64,000 nt of DNA from Ailanthus altissimus (Eukaryota; Streptophyta; Magnoliopsida; Sapindales; Simaroubaceae), in the NCBI GenBank assembly GCA_946807835.1, contig OX327683.1:30191001-30255000 (forward strand), read 5' to 3'. Numbering within the stretch: position 1 is the stretch's first letter; every line of letters starts with the position of its first letter. Positions 1-12,912 of this stretch are shown in pieces. The notes beneath the pieces are model-generated. The model was not told where the DNA came from. It worked only from the letters and a program-made list of their open reading frames with translations, and made no database searches. A program made the position numbers and the translations under genes.

Positions 1-1132
1 ACACTTGCATGCTGTATCGGAGAATAAAGAAAAGACAACAAAAAGTAGAAGAAGAATGTAAAGACGGAAGAACCCAAATGAGAAAATTTAAAGTTCAATT
101 TCAACTCAGAAGAAAGTCATCAACCAAGAAAAATGAACAATACCCAGAGGCAAATGCAATATAATCATGGAGAATTAAGTTAGAAAATTGAACTTACATC
201 TGAGCAGTTTCAAAAGCAGAGGAAAGGCTGATATTTCATCAAATGATGATGAGCGAGAAAGGGGAGTTGCCAGTGGAACAAAGAGAGTGCAAGATGCAAA
301 TTGGAGGTAAGCTCAGACAAAGTAGCGATTTGTCCTCCTCTCCCACATAAATAGGTTTGCTAAGGACCGCACAAGTCACAACACTGCACTTAGCTGATTC
401 TGATTGCCTTCCTTAAAATCTTGCCATTGAATTTGGACTTACCGAGTGTCAAAACTCAAAAGGTCATAAGGGATGACTTCGAAACGACGCGTTTCGGATT
501 TTATTACTAATCTCTTCGTTTTTTTTCTTTTTTTGAAATTTGACGAGATCTTGTATCTGTTTTTGGGTTGGATTATTACATAGTGATAGTGGTGTTGAAC
601 TGCTAAATTCAGTTACACGCTTCTTATTTCTTTTAATTTAAAGAAAATTTAATAAATAAAATAAAGATTATTCTTCGTAACGTAAATCTTTTCTTCTCTT
701 CTTGAACCTTTGCTGTTGAAGTGCACTCATAGTTAGATTCAGTCCTTGCAAAAATTATCATAGATTTGCAGCGAAGAATGCCAGCATGGATTCGTTAATT
801 TTGACATAAGACAAATAGGAATTAATATAAAATACAATAAAATATCAACTAAGGAAAAAACACAGGTCTCTTTATACTCGTCTATTCTATGAAATTAAAT
901 GGTCTTTTTAGTTGTGTTGTTTTCTGTGTTTTGGTGTTTTTAAGGGAGGATCCAATAAAGCCTACAATCAGATTGTATTGCACGTTAGTCAAATGTGTTT
1001 TCTTTTTAAAAGAATCGAATTCCAATCTTTTTATAAAGAAAAGAAAATCAGCAGTATGGTTTGTGTGTACAACAATGATAGACAAATAAAGAATGGTAAT
1101 GAATGATGGTAAAGTGTGGTAGTGTTGATATC
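1..1132. other. Left flank: possible leader of a neighbouring minus-strand gene, then spacer and OSCA 3' UTR
   Basis: No coding gene is visible here. On the minus strand a splice-donor-like GTAAGT lies near position 195, preceded by a pyrimidine-rich stretch to about 350. This would fit the non-coding first exon of a gene running off the left edge, because the only ATG in it is followed by an in-frame stop within ten codons. About 480-880 is AT-rich spacer and about 880-1132 is probably the 3' UTR of the channel gene at 1133-7026. The leader-exon reading is inference from one donor site and base composition. Confidence 0.3.
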
Positions 1133-4100
1133 TCAATCAACAGTTCTAGAACTGGCATCAGAGTCTGCCTTACTAGAATTCCTCTTAGTTGGAACAAGTC
1201 GGCTGTTCTCCTCTTCATCAACGGACGGCGGGGGCGCCTCCTCCTGACCACCCTTGAAAACTGGGTGCACATAGGCATCACGTAGATAGTTTCTCAAATT
1301 CAGGTTTGGTTCTGTAGCCCGTTCAAGTGTATCCTTTACCATTGCCTCCTGCAATGGGAAAATTACAAATGCAGGCCCGAAACGGCCCTTGCAATACATG
1401 TGAAACCAGATTGTGATGATTGGAAGGGGAATGAGCAAAGGTGTCGACCTCTCAGCTTTCTTTGTGCTCAGCAAACCAATCATTAGAAGTTGAGATATTA
1501 TTAAATTCACAATCATACGCCGATGCACATCAGGCCAGAATGCAGCTCCACTCTCGTATATTTGGTCGTACACATTGATAGCCTTGCAAATTGAAGCAAG
1601 AATATACAATCAAAAATCAAAGTTTCCAAATCTCAAGGTGAAGCTTAATGTTTTATTAAGGTACCTGATGACGAAAAACCACATAGGAAAAGGCAAAGAA
1701 GACGACGATGAAAGGAAGAAGTATGGGTGTGACGGGAGCATATACAAGTCCCAGCAACATGTAGAACTGGATCCGAGGTTCTGACGTTGCAAATCTTAAG
1801 TAACCAGCATCCATTGCCTCCTCCCTGTCTTGGTCTGTCTTAACCAAAAATGTGTTTTTCAGGTGGAAGACAACTAATGGCACCAGTCTGAGGATCTCTG
1901 CAGCAATTCCAGCCCAACCATCAACCATCGTATACGTAATGAAGAAAGTGGCTTTCATTGGGATGGAAACACCAACAATTTTTGGAATCCTGCAAAGCAG
2001 TATGACTTCACGTTGCTTACCTTCATTTAATTATGGAAATAATTAACCATGAATAATAGCACGTGACATAGAATACCAGGAAAAAAAAAAAACCTATGGC
2101 ACTGAAATTCTGAGATGATTAAAATTCATTAATGCTTCATATCATAATCATCAAATTTTGATTACCTTAGAGAAAAACATCAATGTAAACACTAACAATT
2201 AACTCCATTAAGTTTAGCACCCATCAAAGAATCATTAGGCTGCATATTGGAGTTATGCTCTACAGAAAATGTACATATACATATTGAAAATTTGATGCTG
2301 GATGCATATCATTTCCCGTAGCAAGTTACAAGAGAAAATTGACGACAATTCTGGAGCAACAGTCCCGAGTAATCAAGCTTGGTTTCATATAAATTAGGAT
2401 TCAGGAAGTCTTTTCCTCTAAAGGAGCCCAGATGACTGACATGTTGTACACTCTCCTTTCAACGAAAATAATAATTGAACAGAAAAATAAAACAACATAC
2501 TCTGTAGGGGGCTGGGTAAGAAAAGTATGAAGCTGTTGCATTGCTGTTCCTGTGATAACGCTTCCAAGAAACACATTGACAAGTATGAACAAATAATACT
2601 TCCCAGCCGATCTCTTCTCCAAGGACGAGAGTGATGTCAATCCTTCTATCTTGGACATGGTCATGAGAATTAGTGGAAGTACAATAAGAAATATCTTCAG
2701 TGCAATCCCCGGAAGAAATCCTTGAATCAATGACTTCACAAACTCACTGTGGAGAAAATAAAAATTCCTATACTTAAAAACTTTGACCTCCTCAAACTTG
2801 AAAACAGCATTACTGAAGGGATGGCGATCAAGAAACCTAGACATCCTAGAATTCCTACTATATAACACCCCTTGACTAGGAGTAACCTAGTGCAGATTTA
2901 ATGATGAAACAAGGCAGACATCATATCACTTTCTCTGAGTTAACTTTTTAGTGTCTTTTCTTTATCCAGTTTAACTACCGATCAGTGAAGAAATTTGTCC
3001 GGTTTCATCATTAAACCTGCACTACTTAAGATTAGAACAATGATAGTATCTAAATTTCCTTCTTATCTAGGTAAGTCAGAACCTTAGTAGCAGTTGCCAC
3101 AAGAGACGAGCGTCTCTCGATAAGTTTCCTCAGAATGGCAGTAGATAAAACTTTAAATCTCCTTTCATTACTTTCATCCAATTGAAGGTTTTTTTTCTAA
3201 ATTTTAAGATGTCCATTCACAAGAAGTGTTAGCAAAACAGAATAATATAGACGAGATAAAGAAAGCGAAGCTTTACAACAAAAGAAGATGTTCCTATTTT
3301 ATACACAGGGTAGCCCATAACTTTAACAGAAAGAAAAATGGATGCAGAAGAAAAGCTTTTAAGTAATAGATGGAAAAACAAACTTACATATCAACAAGTG
3401 GCTTCAAGAAAGGTAAAACCTTTACTATCCCCTCAATGTTGGCAAGGGATTGGACAAATGCTATAGGAATCATGAAAAAGAAAATCAAGAAGAATAGAGC
3501 AACAGCCATGAGCACTCTTCGTATAGTTAATTCAACATATGGTATTGAAAGATTATCCCAATAAACATCACGTGGCTCAGGAGCCCACTCTGTCAACCAA
3601 ATTGTAGGGTTATTTGTTTGCTGAGTTTGAGCACAGACTGCAGTTCCCCATCGAGTTTTAAATGAAACAAATGCTGCTGGCATTATAGAGTTGGTATCAC
3701 TCACGGCTCTTTCTCTTTCTGCATTCTCCTGCCAGAAAAGGTCATTACTACAATTCAAGAGCAAAAAAAGTAGCTGCTACTAGAAGCGTGTTTAATCTTT
3801 ATTATTTCTGGTTATTTCATTCACATCAACAATAAAAATGTCAAGTCTATATACCGGCCCAATTTCTGCCCACGCCTCAATGCATGACACTGCGCCCTGG
3901 ATTTTTCTACCTAACTAGTAAAGACATGAGTCTGTGTATAAGATCCGATCAATCACACTTAATTACAATGGTCATATTCATTATGGACCTTGAAGACTGC
4001 TAAGTTTCACTCAGATAACCAATGGGGAATCAAATCAGAAATGGGTTTTTCTATCTTACTAGTTAAGACTTGAGTCTATATGTAACATCTGTTCAATCAT

Positions 4101-7026
4101 CTTTAGTTATAATGGTTATTTTCAACCTGGACCTTAAAGACTGCTAAGCTTCATTCGAATAAGTGGGGAATCTAGACAGAGAAGGACGCAATCGATTGGC
4201 ACCTCTGCTTACTGAAACTTTGAGTAAAACTATCACGTGAACTGTGAATTAAGTGGCCAAAACAAGGGACTAATGTTACAATGCCACAAGCTTTAGCAAG
4301 GTCTTAAAATATGGGTCACTAAAATCAAAGGAACAGCAGCAGCAAAATGAGGATAATCTGATAACAGACTAGAAAAGAGCTTTGAGGAAAATATCAAACC
4401 AGATGAGAACTACAATAAAAGAACTTACTTCTTCAGTTAACTTTTCAATCTGAGCAGTATAATAATCAATTGCATCCACTCGAGTTCCCCAAAGACCCCA
4501 AAAATCTGTCTATATAGAGAGAGAACAAATTAAATGGACTGTTTCACTATGACAAACATAGAGCAAATGAAAAAAAATATATTGAAAATTCATCATGCAG
4601 TGAAAAACCTTTGTGGTTGGCCTCTTCAAAGTTCTCTCGCAAGTATTTTTGTAGTAGGTTAACCAATTTTGCAAACTCTTCTTCCTCGCAACCAATTGTG
4701 CAAGCTTATTTGCATTGTAGACAACCTAGAAAATTGACACATTGAACCTTCTGTGGATTTGAGAGTTATTGCTTGAAGCACAAAAGTGTGTATAATTCCT
4801 TTTACCTCTTTGCAGAACTATGTGCTACCAGTTTATGAGTCAAACTCCTAGTTAGAACAGCTCATAAAATATACATACCTGATGCATAAGGTAATGATGA
4901 GGATGATTTACACAGAAGAAATGTTGAACGTGCTCACTAACTGATTCATCAGGATCTGGAGGAATGTTTCTCACAAGAACCTGCCAACAGTAAAATCAAT
5001 ATACAGCAAGCCGTGATCAAGGTATAAGATACTGATCACAGTAAGAGATGCCATCACAGACGTGAATATTCTACATATGACTTCAATCAAGAGTGGCTAG
5101 CACATAATCTCTAAAATTGAAAACCAAATACTAAGTAGCTTTATCAAATATGGATTCATAAACTGAACAATAAGAAAACGAGTACCAAAAAATATAATTT
5201 AGGAGAAAGCAGTAAACCAAACAGCACATGTTGTAAGATACTTACATTGAAAATACATCACCAAGATGGAATACTTTTTATGAAGATAGCTTACATGGTT
5301 TACGACCAAAAATGGTAGTTCTCTTTCTGTGCTAGAACCCTAAGTTTAAATAGCCTTAAAGCTCATTCTCATTCTTTTCTTCATCTGTCAATTCAGTGTA
5401 GGCAGAAATCTGTTGTAGTTATATGCAATAAACGAATGGTCATTTAAAACTCTTCTCATAATGTGCAATTGTTCTTACACATAAGAAATTCCATCACTCA
5501 TCCAGTCTAAGTACTAAAAATAATAGGCTTCACCATGTTTGCATCTCTTCCATTGATATAATTACTTTATCTCAGAACCTATCCGGCTTCGATAATAGTT
5601 TGAAATCATTTTGTCAGTCAGAACATGTAACACATTCCCCAGACAAATCAACGCTATCAGATAGGAATTTTTGTCAAATAAAGCATATTTTCCATTATAC
5701 TTCTGAAAGATAAAAGACACAGTACGATTTTATATGCATAAACACCGGGAAAACAAAGGGGTTGTTGAACTAAAAAGTATCTGATAAACTCACTGTGAAT
5801 TGATCAGGACGACGACGTTCAGATGCTAGAAATTGCAACCTCATATCGGCTATCTTCTTATATTCCTTTCGCAGTACATAGAATGTCCACAATGTGAAGA
5901 CATAGGACATAAGTATATGTGCATACAGCCTGAAAAGCGACCACAAAAGACTGTTACCAGAAGGTGAACTCATCATAACTAAGTAAGATCATATTCATCA
6001 CGAAAGGAAAAACACAATCACACAAACAACAAATTTATTTGCATATTCTCCCAGAAAAGAAACTAAACTCTAAATAATTTATGTTTATTTAGTCTTGTAA
6101 ATCACAGCTCAGAATCAAACATACTATGAGTTACTTCCAGAGTGATCAAGTGAAAGCAAGAGAAAGTTATAATACCAGCATATGTCAAGCTGCAAGTATA
6201 TATATTCTATTCCGGAAATATTTCTTAAATGAAAAACAAAGGGAAATAGCATCCTTTGACAAAATGAATATAAGACTGGTAGATCAAAACCAGAAGCAAT
6301 ACGAGAGAGACAATAAATCAACATTTACCTTTTAGATCCAGGTGGGATGTTGGAAATGGACAACTTATCAATATTGCTGAATGTCAAATTTTTAGCTTGC
6401 TCTAAGGTCTCCCCCGTCCAATTGACAGGCACCAAAACCGCAAAAGCAAGCACAGATATTGGGGCAAATATTTTTAAGCTGAAAATTAGAAGCCATTCAT
6501 GTCAGATGCTCAATTCATGAAAAACAACAAAAAATGAAACGGCGAACGCGATGTCTTAAGATTTTGTAAATTTTCCCATAAAGCCATATCAGTTTCATCA
6601 TTTGGTTTTTGAAAATTGCGTTAGATATATATCAATTGGTCAAATTATTAAGGCATTCATGTACATAGAATGAAGACGAAAAAAATGGGAGAAGGGAGCT
6701 GAAGAAATGCACCCAATGAGGTAAATTCGGAGATATGCAACAGAATCCAGTCCTGCATGATCAACAAGTTCGGATTCGGGCATCTTCAGAGCATCGGGTA
6801 TCCAATTCAAGAACCTTAAGTATGTGCCCAAGTCTAAGTTCACAAATTTGTTCACAAATGCTCCAGAACGTGTTGGGCTGCTTCTTGCTCCCTTGCGATA
6901 CCATTTGGGGAAGTATACCCGATCATTGATTGGTTGAAGTCGTAAAAATGCAAATGCCACAAGGAATGCAAATGCCGAGAGAAGATTAATAGCCGCTGAA
7001 AGCCCAATATCTTTAAGAGTTGCCAT
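1133..7026 (-). CDS. OSCA1-like: OSCA/CSC1-like hyperosmolality-gated cation channel, 10 coding exons
   Basis: The gene encodes a plasma-membrane mechanosensitive, calcium-permeable channel of the OSCA/CSC1 (DUF221, TMEM63-related) family. Coding exons run 7026-6713, 6478-6329, 5929-5794, 4980-4879, 4725-4609, 4509-4429, 3728-3388, 2746-2501, 1989-1665 and 1582-1133. All phases agree and all introns are GT-AG, giving 753 residues; family members have about 770. The N-terminus (MATLKDIGLSAAINLLSAF) begins the first membrane span. A cytosolic segment contains the RRPDQFTVLVRN stretch around residue 200. From about residue 355 the membrane-rich channel domain follows, with IPIAFVQSLANIEG, the IALKIFLIVLPLILMTMSK span, the MVDGWAG stretch and the LGLVYAPVTPILLPF span. 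The charged C-terminus is hydrophilic. The order and motifs match the OSCA1 clade; which paralogue it is remains uncertain. Confidence 0.95.
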
Positions 7027-8238
7027 TTCCTTGCTTTGAAATTATTGATATACTGAACCAAATGCTGCAAACAAGTGTGAAACATGTAAAAAAAATTTGA
7101 TAGACAACTAAGAGTAGTGGTACCTCCTTCCCTCTTCGATTATCCCCACCACGATGATGACATTATTCTTACAATACAATTGTTAAATTTCTTTTCCAAT
7201 ATTATCATTTCCAACATTGGTATTTAGATATTATGACTAGGTGCAATACAACATTATGCAAACCAACTTATTTAAAAGAGATTCCATTGATTTACTATGA
7301 ATATCTTACATTATTCTTTCAATACAATTGTTAAATTTCTTTTCCAATATCATCATCTTCTTTCTTTTTCTTTTTCTTTTTCTTTTTTTTTCTTGAAACA
7401 AAAATCATGGCATTTAAATACCATAATTTTGATAATTTTTAATCTGCTTTAAGGCCGTCTTGGGCAATATATCGGTTTTAGAGTTAAATCTGATGAAAAT
7501 GAACTCATCTTCTTAAGAAAACTCAGGAACCAGAACCTCCAATTCTGATAATGTGATAGCGTACGTCGAAGTAACAGTCATATAATTATCGAAAACCATT
7601 AACATAATGGATCTGTGGCCAAATTCTAAAATGTTACTGAGAAAAAATATTTCCTCATAATCACAGGCATCCATTGATTAAAATCCTAAACTATATCTCT
7701 TCATACCAGAAAACTGAAAAAATCAATTACCGAAGAAATCAATCAGCAGAATATACATCTGTTCGGCTCACAGTAAAATAAATTTCACGGAGAACGAAAC
7801 AGATCAAATGGAGGAAAAAATAGAAGAATACCTGACAATGTCTGGCTTTTGAGTCTTCGATTTTTATTTTTATTTCGATATTGTTAGTTGGTTCAGTTTT
7901 TTCATGAGATTCGTTAGAAAATGCTTAGTTAGGAGCGAGTGGAACCTTTGGTAATGGCGGCAACAAGCCCGGAATTTTATTGACTATAGATAGCGACAAG
8001 TTTTTGAATCTTTGCTTATTTGACGATATCGCCCCCGTTTATTGGTCTGGCCATTTCATTATGTTTACACAGACACGGCCCACAATCTAGGAATTTTTCT
8101 AAATTTTGCACATCAACCAAAATGGAAGCGTTGCTTACTCCTCGTGTAAGCAATTGTTGTTAATTTTCTTTAACGTCTTATAATTGACCTAACATATTAT
8201 CCATTCGAATTCTAATTATGATAAATTTTGAGTATTTT
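7027..8238 (-). promoter_or_regulatory. Leader, probable leader intron and promoter region of the OSCA gene
   Basis: No coding gene is seen. On the minus strand a donor-like AG|GTATTC near 7832 and an acceptor-like TTTGCAG near 7065 suggest an intron of about 0.77 kb in the 5' UTR, so transcription would start upstream of about 7840. Inside it are a pyrimidine tract at 7362-7394 and a roughly 50-bp direct repeat (7160-7209 and 7308-7357). The 5' target-site copy of element A ends at 8238, so the channel gene promoter is at most a few hundred bases long before transposon DNA begins. The intron is inference from splice consensus only. Confidence 0.4.
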
Positions 8239-8325
8239 TGTAAGACCTGTATCATAGGGGGAGAGAGAGTTAGTGGCAACTAAAAAAAAAGAAATAAAAA
8301 TATACATTATAGCAAGCGGTGGCCG

Positions 8326-8365
<40 letters not shown>

Positions 8366-9584
8366 GTTTTGTTTTCTTTGTTGAAGAAGAAAGAATTGAA
8401 ACAGAAGGAAGCAAATAGAAATAGGAAAAGAAGAAGCAAAAGAAAAACGGAAGAGAGAAAAAAGAGAAGAAGAAAAGAAAGAAAAAAAAAGGGGAAACAA
8501 GAGAAAACCGAGAGAAAGGAAAAGAGAAAGAAGAAGAAAAAAAAGAGAAAAAAAATAGGAAGAAAAGAAAAAATAGGAAGAAAGAAAAAAAATTTTAAAA
8601 ATTAATTTGAGGAGTTAAATTTATACTCAGTGATTTAGCGAATAATAATTTTACGATATTAGAATATTTATATTTTAATATTTTTAATACATATCGATAT
8701 TAATGATATATTTTTATACCCTATGATATAAGAGGTGTGCCGATAGTGAGTAGATCTCAGAATCCAAATCCAACTCAAGATTAGCGCACTTTTATTAGTA
8801 GATAATTATATATATTTTATATATTTTTAATACAGCCAATTATAATTAAATTATGCGTTATCAGATTTAGTTATGATTTATTTTAGACAGATAAATATTT
8901 ATACTATTTACTATATTCATAAATATTTTAGAATTTAGTATACTATAATTTATGATTACGTTTAGTACAGAAATATTTATTTTAGAATAATTATGCTTTC
9001 ATGATATTATATAGTAGTAGTTTTGAATCACCATATGCGTACCTTCCCCTTTAGTGTAGTTGCTCTACGCATGCGTTAGACCAGTTTAGTTTACTCTGCC
9101 TGAGCGATGCAGCATTCCGCTGGGTTAGACCAGCTCAGATCCCCCACTCTGCCTATACGTGAATTACTCTGCCAAGTTATACTAGGTTTTTTTCGGATAC
9201 AAATTTGGTGTGATTTTCAATATATATGTAGTATATGTTTAGAGAGCTATTTTACATATATTCAGCTTAATAATAGATTTTATGATAATTTATACTTTCA
9301 GATCCCCAGTATTATGTCATGATTTTAGTTTTAGCACAGATTTTATGACAGCTCATACTTTCAGTATAAGTTTATTGATTTTTCAGTATACAGTTTTATG
9401 ATTATTTTATTTTATAGATTTATACGTGTACAATATATATAAAGTATATAATATTTTCATATTATATCCATTCATTGAGCCACAAGCCTTATTGTATTAT
9501 ATGTATGAATAAAGAGTATGTTAGTCTCACGTCATCGCAGGATCCATCTTGATTCTGAAGGAGGGCTCGGGTCAGGTCCTATCA
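8239..9584 (+). repeat. 5' LTR of element A
   Basis: The LTR starts TGTAAGACC and ends CCTATCA. It includes a (TA)n run at about 8330-8362 and a long purine-rich tract at about 8383-8597. It is 1346 bp, shorter than the 3' LTR, because about 190 bp present in the 3' copy are missing here at about position 9490. Confidence 0.93.
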
Positions 9585-9587
9585 GTT

Positions 9588-9599
9588 TGGTATCAGAGC
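9588..9599 (+). other. Primer binding site of element A (tRNA-iMet type)
   Basis: TGGTATCAGAGC lies three bases after the end of the 5' LTR. This is the usual plant complement to the 3' end of initiator methionine tRNA, which primes minus-strand DNA synthesis. Confidence 0.9.
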
Positions 9600-9685
9600 A
9601 TGGTTTTAGATTCTGTAGACTAGTACATGATACATGCATGTTAGAGATGTCATTAATGAATTGTTGTATTTTATAGATTTTCATC

Positions 9686-11140
9686 ATGCGTCCACATGGC
9701 CGACCTCGTACGAAACTTTTAGCTGAACTGGAAGCTCCCTTAGTATCAAATAAAAGGGAGAAACCTATTAGAGAGAAAGTAGCTGAGTCAGCTCCCCTTG
9801 TATCCAGACCTCAAACTCAGCCTAATCATATTGTATGGGAGATATATCCTCAGTTTGTGTCACAACCTGTGATACAGCCTACACAGGGAAAACCTGATAG
9901 ACTTGTCTTAGAGCAATCCATAGATAGACTAGTTCAGCTAGTTACAGTTGCAGTGAAGAGACAAACACAAGGACAACCCAAAAGAAAGAACACAATAGAG
10001 CGTGTTCGTGGGTTAAGGGCAGAGAATTTTTCAGGCACTACATTGCCAGTTGATGTAGAGTCGTGGTTGACGAGAGTAGAACGAATATTTGAAGTTATGA
10101 GATGTAATGATGATGAGAGGGTTTCCTTTTCTACATTTTTACTTGAGGGTGAGGCATACCACTGGTGGAGATCAGTATCACGTAGATATGGAGAGGTGAT
10201 TAGTTGGGCTGATTTTTGTAAAGAATTTAATGTTAAATTCTTTTCTATGGTTTACCAAGACATCCAGGCTAATAAGTTCTTTGAGTTAGAACAGAGATTG
10301 ATGACAGTGGAGGAGTACAAGAACTATTTTATAGAGTTATCGAGGTTCGCTTCTTATGCAATACAGAATGAGATGGATAAATATAAGAGATTTAAACAAG
10401 GTCTTAGAGGCAATATCAGAACAGCAATTACAGCCATGGGGCACATTGATTTCAATGAGTTAGTAGAGGCTGCAATGAGGGTTGAGAGAAGCCTAGTAGA
10501 TGCACGCAGAGCCCAATCATTCAAGCAGAAACCAGGCTATGGTTGGTCAGTTGGTGGATCAAGTAGCAGTAGAGCACCTGGAGGAGAGACATGCCATACA
10601 GGGTATTCTGGTAGATAACGGTATGGTCAGAGCCCTATGCTATCAGGAGGACAGAGACAGAGTTCTAGTTAGAGTTTTGTGCCTCCATCTGTTGAAAGCA
10701 ACATAAGGAGTCAGAGACCCCGAAATGGTAGCCAGATAAGTAGTAGTGCTAGCATGAGAAGGTACCCTCAGTGTTCTATTTGTGGCAAGAGTCATGAGGG
10801 ACAGTGTTTGAGAGGTTTTAGAGGTTGCTACCATTGCGGACAAGCTGGACATTTGAGAAGAGATTGCCATCATCTTCTTCAGAGTAGCATTTTAGTACAG
10901 AGTACAGCTTCTCAGGGTTTTCAAGATGGCAGTGGCAATATTCAAAGACCTGGAGGATCTCAGATAGGAGAGCCTATCTCTAGTACTAGTGTACAACCTA
11001 GAACTTTAGGAGCTAGTAAATATCCACAGAGGGGTCAGCCAAGTCGACCTCGTAGCCAGGCACGTGTATTTGCTTTGACTCAGCAAGAGGCACATGCTAC
11101 CCCTGATGTTGTTACAGGTATACTGACTATTTTTGGTTAA
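9686..11140 (+). pseudogene. gag region of element A with zinc knuckle, interrupted by stops
   Basis: The reading frame starting at 9686 encodes a Ty3/gypsy capsid domain: VESWLTRVERIF, then the GEAYHWWRSV and WADFCKEF stretches, at about residues 125-200. A CX2CX4HX4C zinc knuckle follows at 10826-10867. Two in-frame stops fall between them, TAA at 10616-10618 and TAG at 10670-10672, and another TAA ends the segment at 11138-11140. The frame itself is unchanged, so gag and pol were originally one continuous frame. The capsid and knuckle bind genomic RNA in family members; this copy cannot make the full product. Confidence 0.9.
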
Positions 11141-12001
11141 GAGGCCCATATTTTAATTGATCCGGGTTCTACACATTCTTTTATTTCCCATATCTTTGCT
11201 GTACATACGGATAGAGTGTTAAAACCCATAGATTGTAGTTTGGTGGTAACCACACCAGTTGGAGAATCATTATTGGCTGAGAATGTATTTCGGGGTTGTG
11301 TTATCAAAGTGGGTAATAGTGAGATGATAACAGATTTAATTCCTCTTGTTATACATGATTTTGATGCAATACTTAGGATGGACTGGTTAGCTAATCACTA
11401 TGTTACTGTAGACTATTTTCGAAATGAGGTTATATTCAAAAGACATGGAGAGCCTGATATTATTTTTTGTGAAGAGCGACGAGTTCTTCCATTATGTATT
11501 ATATCTGCTATGATAGCTAAACGGTTGTTCAGAAAATGATGTTTAGCCTATTTGGCACATGTTATTGATACCGGAGTCAAGAGGGTTACATTAGAAGATA
11601 TTTCGGTGGTAAGAGATTTTTCAGATGTATTTCCTGAAGATCTTTCAAGCTTACCAGCAGATAGAGAGATTGATTTTGGTATTGATTTGGTTCCAGACAC
11701 AACTTCTATCTCCAAAGCACCATATAGAATGGCTTCATCAGAGTTAAAAGAATTGAAGACTCAGTTACAAGAATTAGTAGATAAGGGTTTCATCAGACCT
11801 AGTGTATCACCATGGGGAACACCGGTATTGTTTGTTAAAAAGAATGATGAAACTTTGAGGCTATGCATTGATTATCGGGAGCTAAATAAAGTCACTATAC
11901 GCAATAAGTACCCACTTCCTCGCATTGATGATTTATTTGATCAGTTACAGGGTGCAAGGTTTTCTCAAAGATCGATCTACGATCAGGGTATCATCAGTTA
12001 A
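11141..12001 (+). pseudogene. Protease and N-terminal reverse transcriptase region of element A
   Basis: The same frame as gag continues through a retropepsin-like active-site stretch (ILIDPGSTHSF) near 11150-11190. It reaches the reverse-transcriptase entry motifs [13 protein letters not shown] and [14 protein letters not shown] before 11960. A TGA at 11537-11539 interrupts it between protease and reverse transcriptase. A single-base shift near 11966-11970 throws the remainder out of frame, producing the stop at 11999-12001. Confidence 0.9.
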
Positions 12002-12912
12002 AGATCAGAGATACTAATGTGGCTAAGACTGCCTTCAGAACTTGATATGGGCATTATGAGTTTTTAGTAATGCTATTTGGGTTGATTAATGCTTCAGTTG
12101 TATTCATGGACCTTATGAATAGGGTATTTCATCCCTATCTTGATCGATTTGTTATAGTTTTTATTGATTATATTCTTGTGTATTCACGGAGTACAGATGA
12201 GCATGTAGAGCATTTGAAATAGTGTTACAGATTTTGAGGAATAAACAGTTATATGCTAAGTTAAGCAAATGTCAGTTCTGGCTAGATAAAGTTACATTTC
12301 TAGGCCATGTGATCTCAGCAGATGAAATTTATGTGGATCCTCAAAAAATTGAAGCTGTGGTAAATTGGGAGCGACCAACTAGTGTGACAGAAATTAGAAG
12401 TTTTCTAGGTCTAACAGGTTATTATCGGAGATTTGTTAAAGACTTCTCTAAGATTGCTGTACCGCTTACAAAGTTGACTAGAAAAAAATGTAAAGTTTGT
12501 ATGGATTGATAAATGTGAACGTAGTTTCCAAGAGCTTAAAAAGAGATTGACTTCAATTCCTGTTCTTACTCTTCCATCTGACATCGAAGGATTTATAATT
12601 TACAGTGATGCTTCTAGATAGAGATTAGGTTGTGTATTGGTGTAGCATAGTAAGGTGATAGCTTATGCTTTTAGGCAGCTTAAGAAGCATGAGTTGAATA
12701 ATCCAACCCATGATTTAGAATTGGCAACAGTAGTATTCGCCTTGAAGATTTGAAGACATTATCTATATGGTGTTACATGTCAAATCTTCACTGATCACAA
12801 AAGTTTGAAGTATTTGTTCACACAGAAAGATCTGAATATGAGACAATGGAGATGATTAGAGCTAATAAAAGATTATGATTGTACGATTGATTATCATCCA
12901 GGTAAGGCGAAT
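12002..12912 (+). pseudogene. C-terminal reverse transcriptase and RNase H region of element A
   Basis: The region is read only through several frames. The polymerase catalytic box at 12160-12171 reads Phe-Ile-Asp-Tyr where the family has two adjacent aspartates, so one metal-binding residue is lost (TAT at 12169-12171). The thumb-like stretch with [11 protein letters not shown] and [12 protein letters not shown] is intact in a short open frame at 12222-12509. RNase H follows at about 12590-12910 with several in-frame stops. The product would be inactive. Confidence 0.85.

Noticed and set aside
8273..8605. Lys/Arg-rich ORF in the LTR of element A, and the Phe/Leu-rich ORFs on the opposite strand at 17205-17593
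   Set aside because: These are translations of the (TA)n and purine-rich low-complexity tracts, not proteins.
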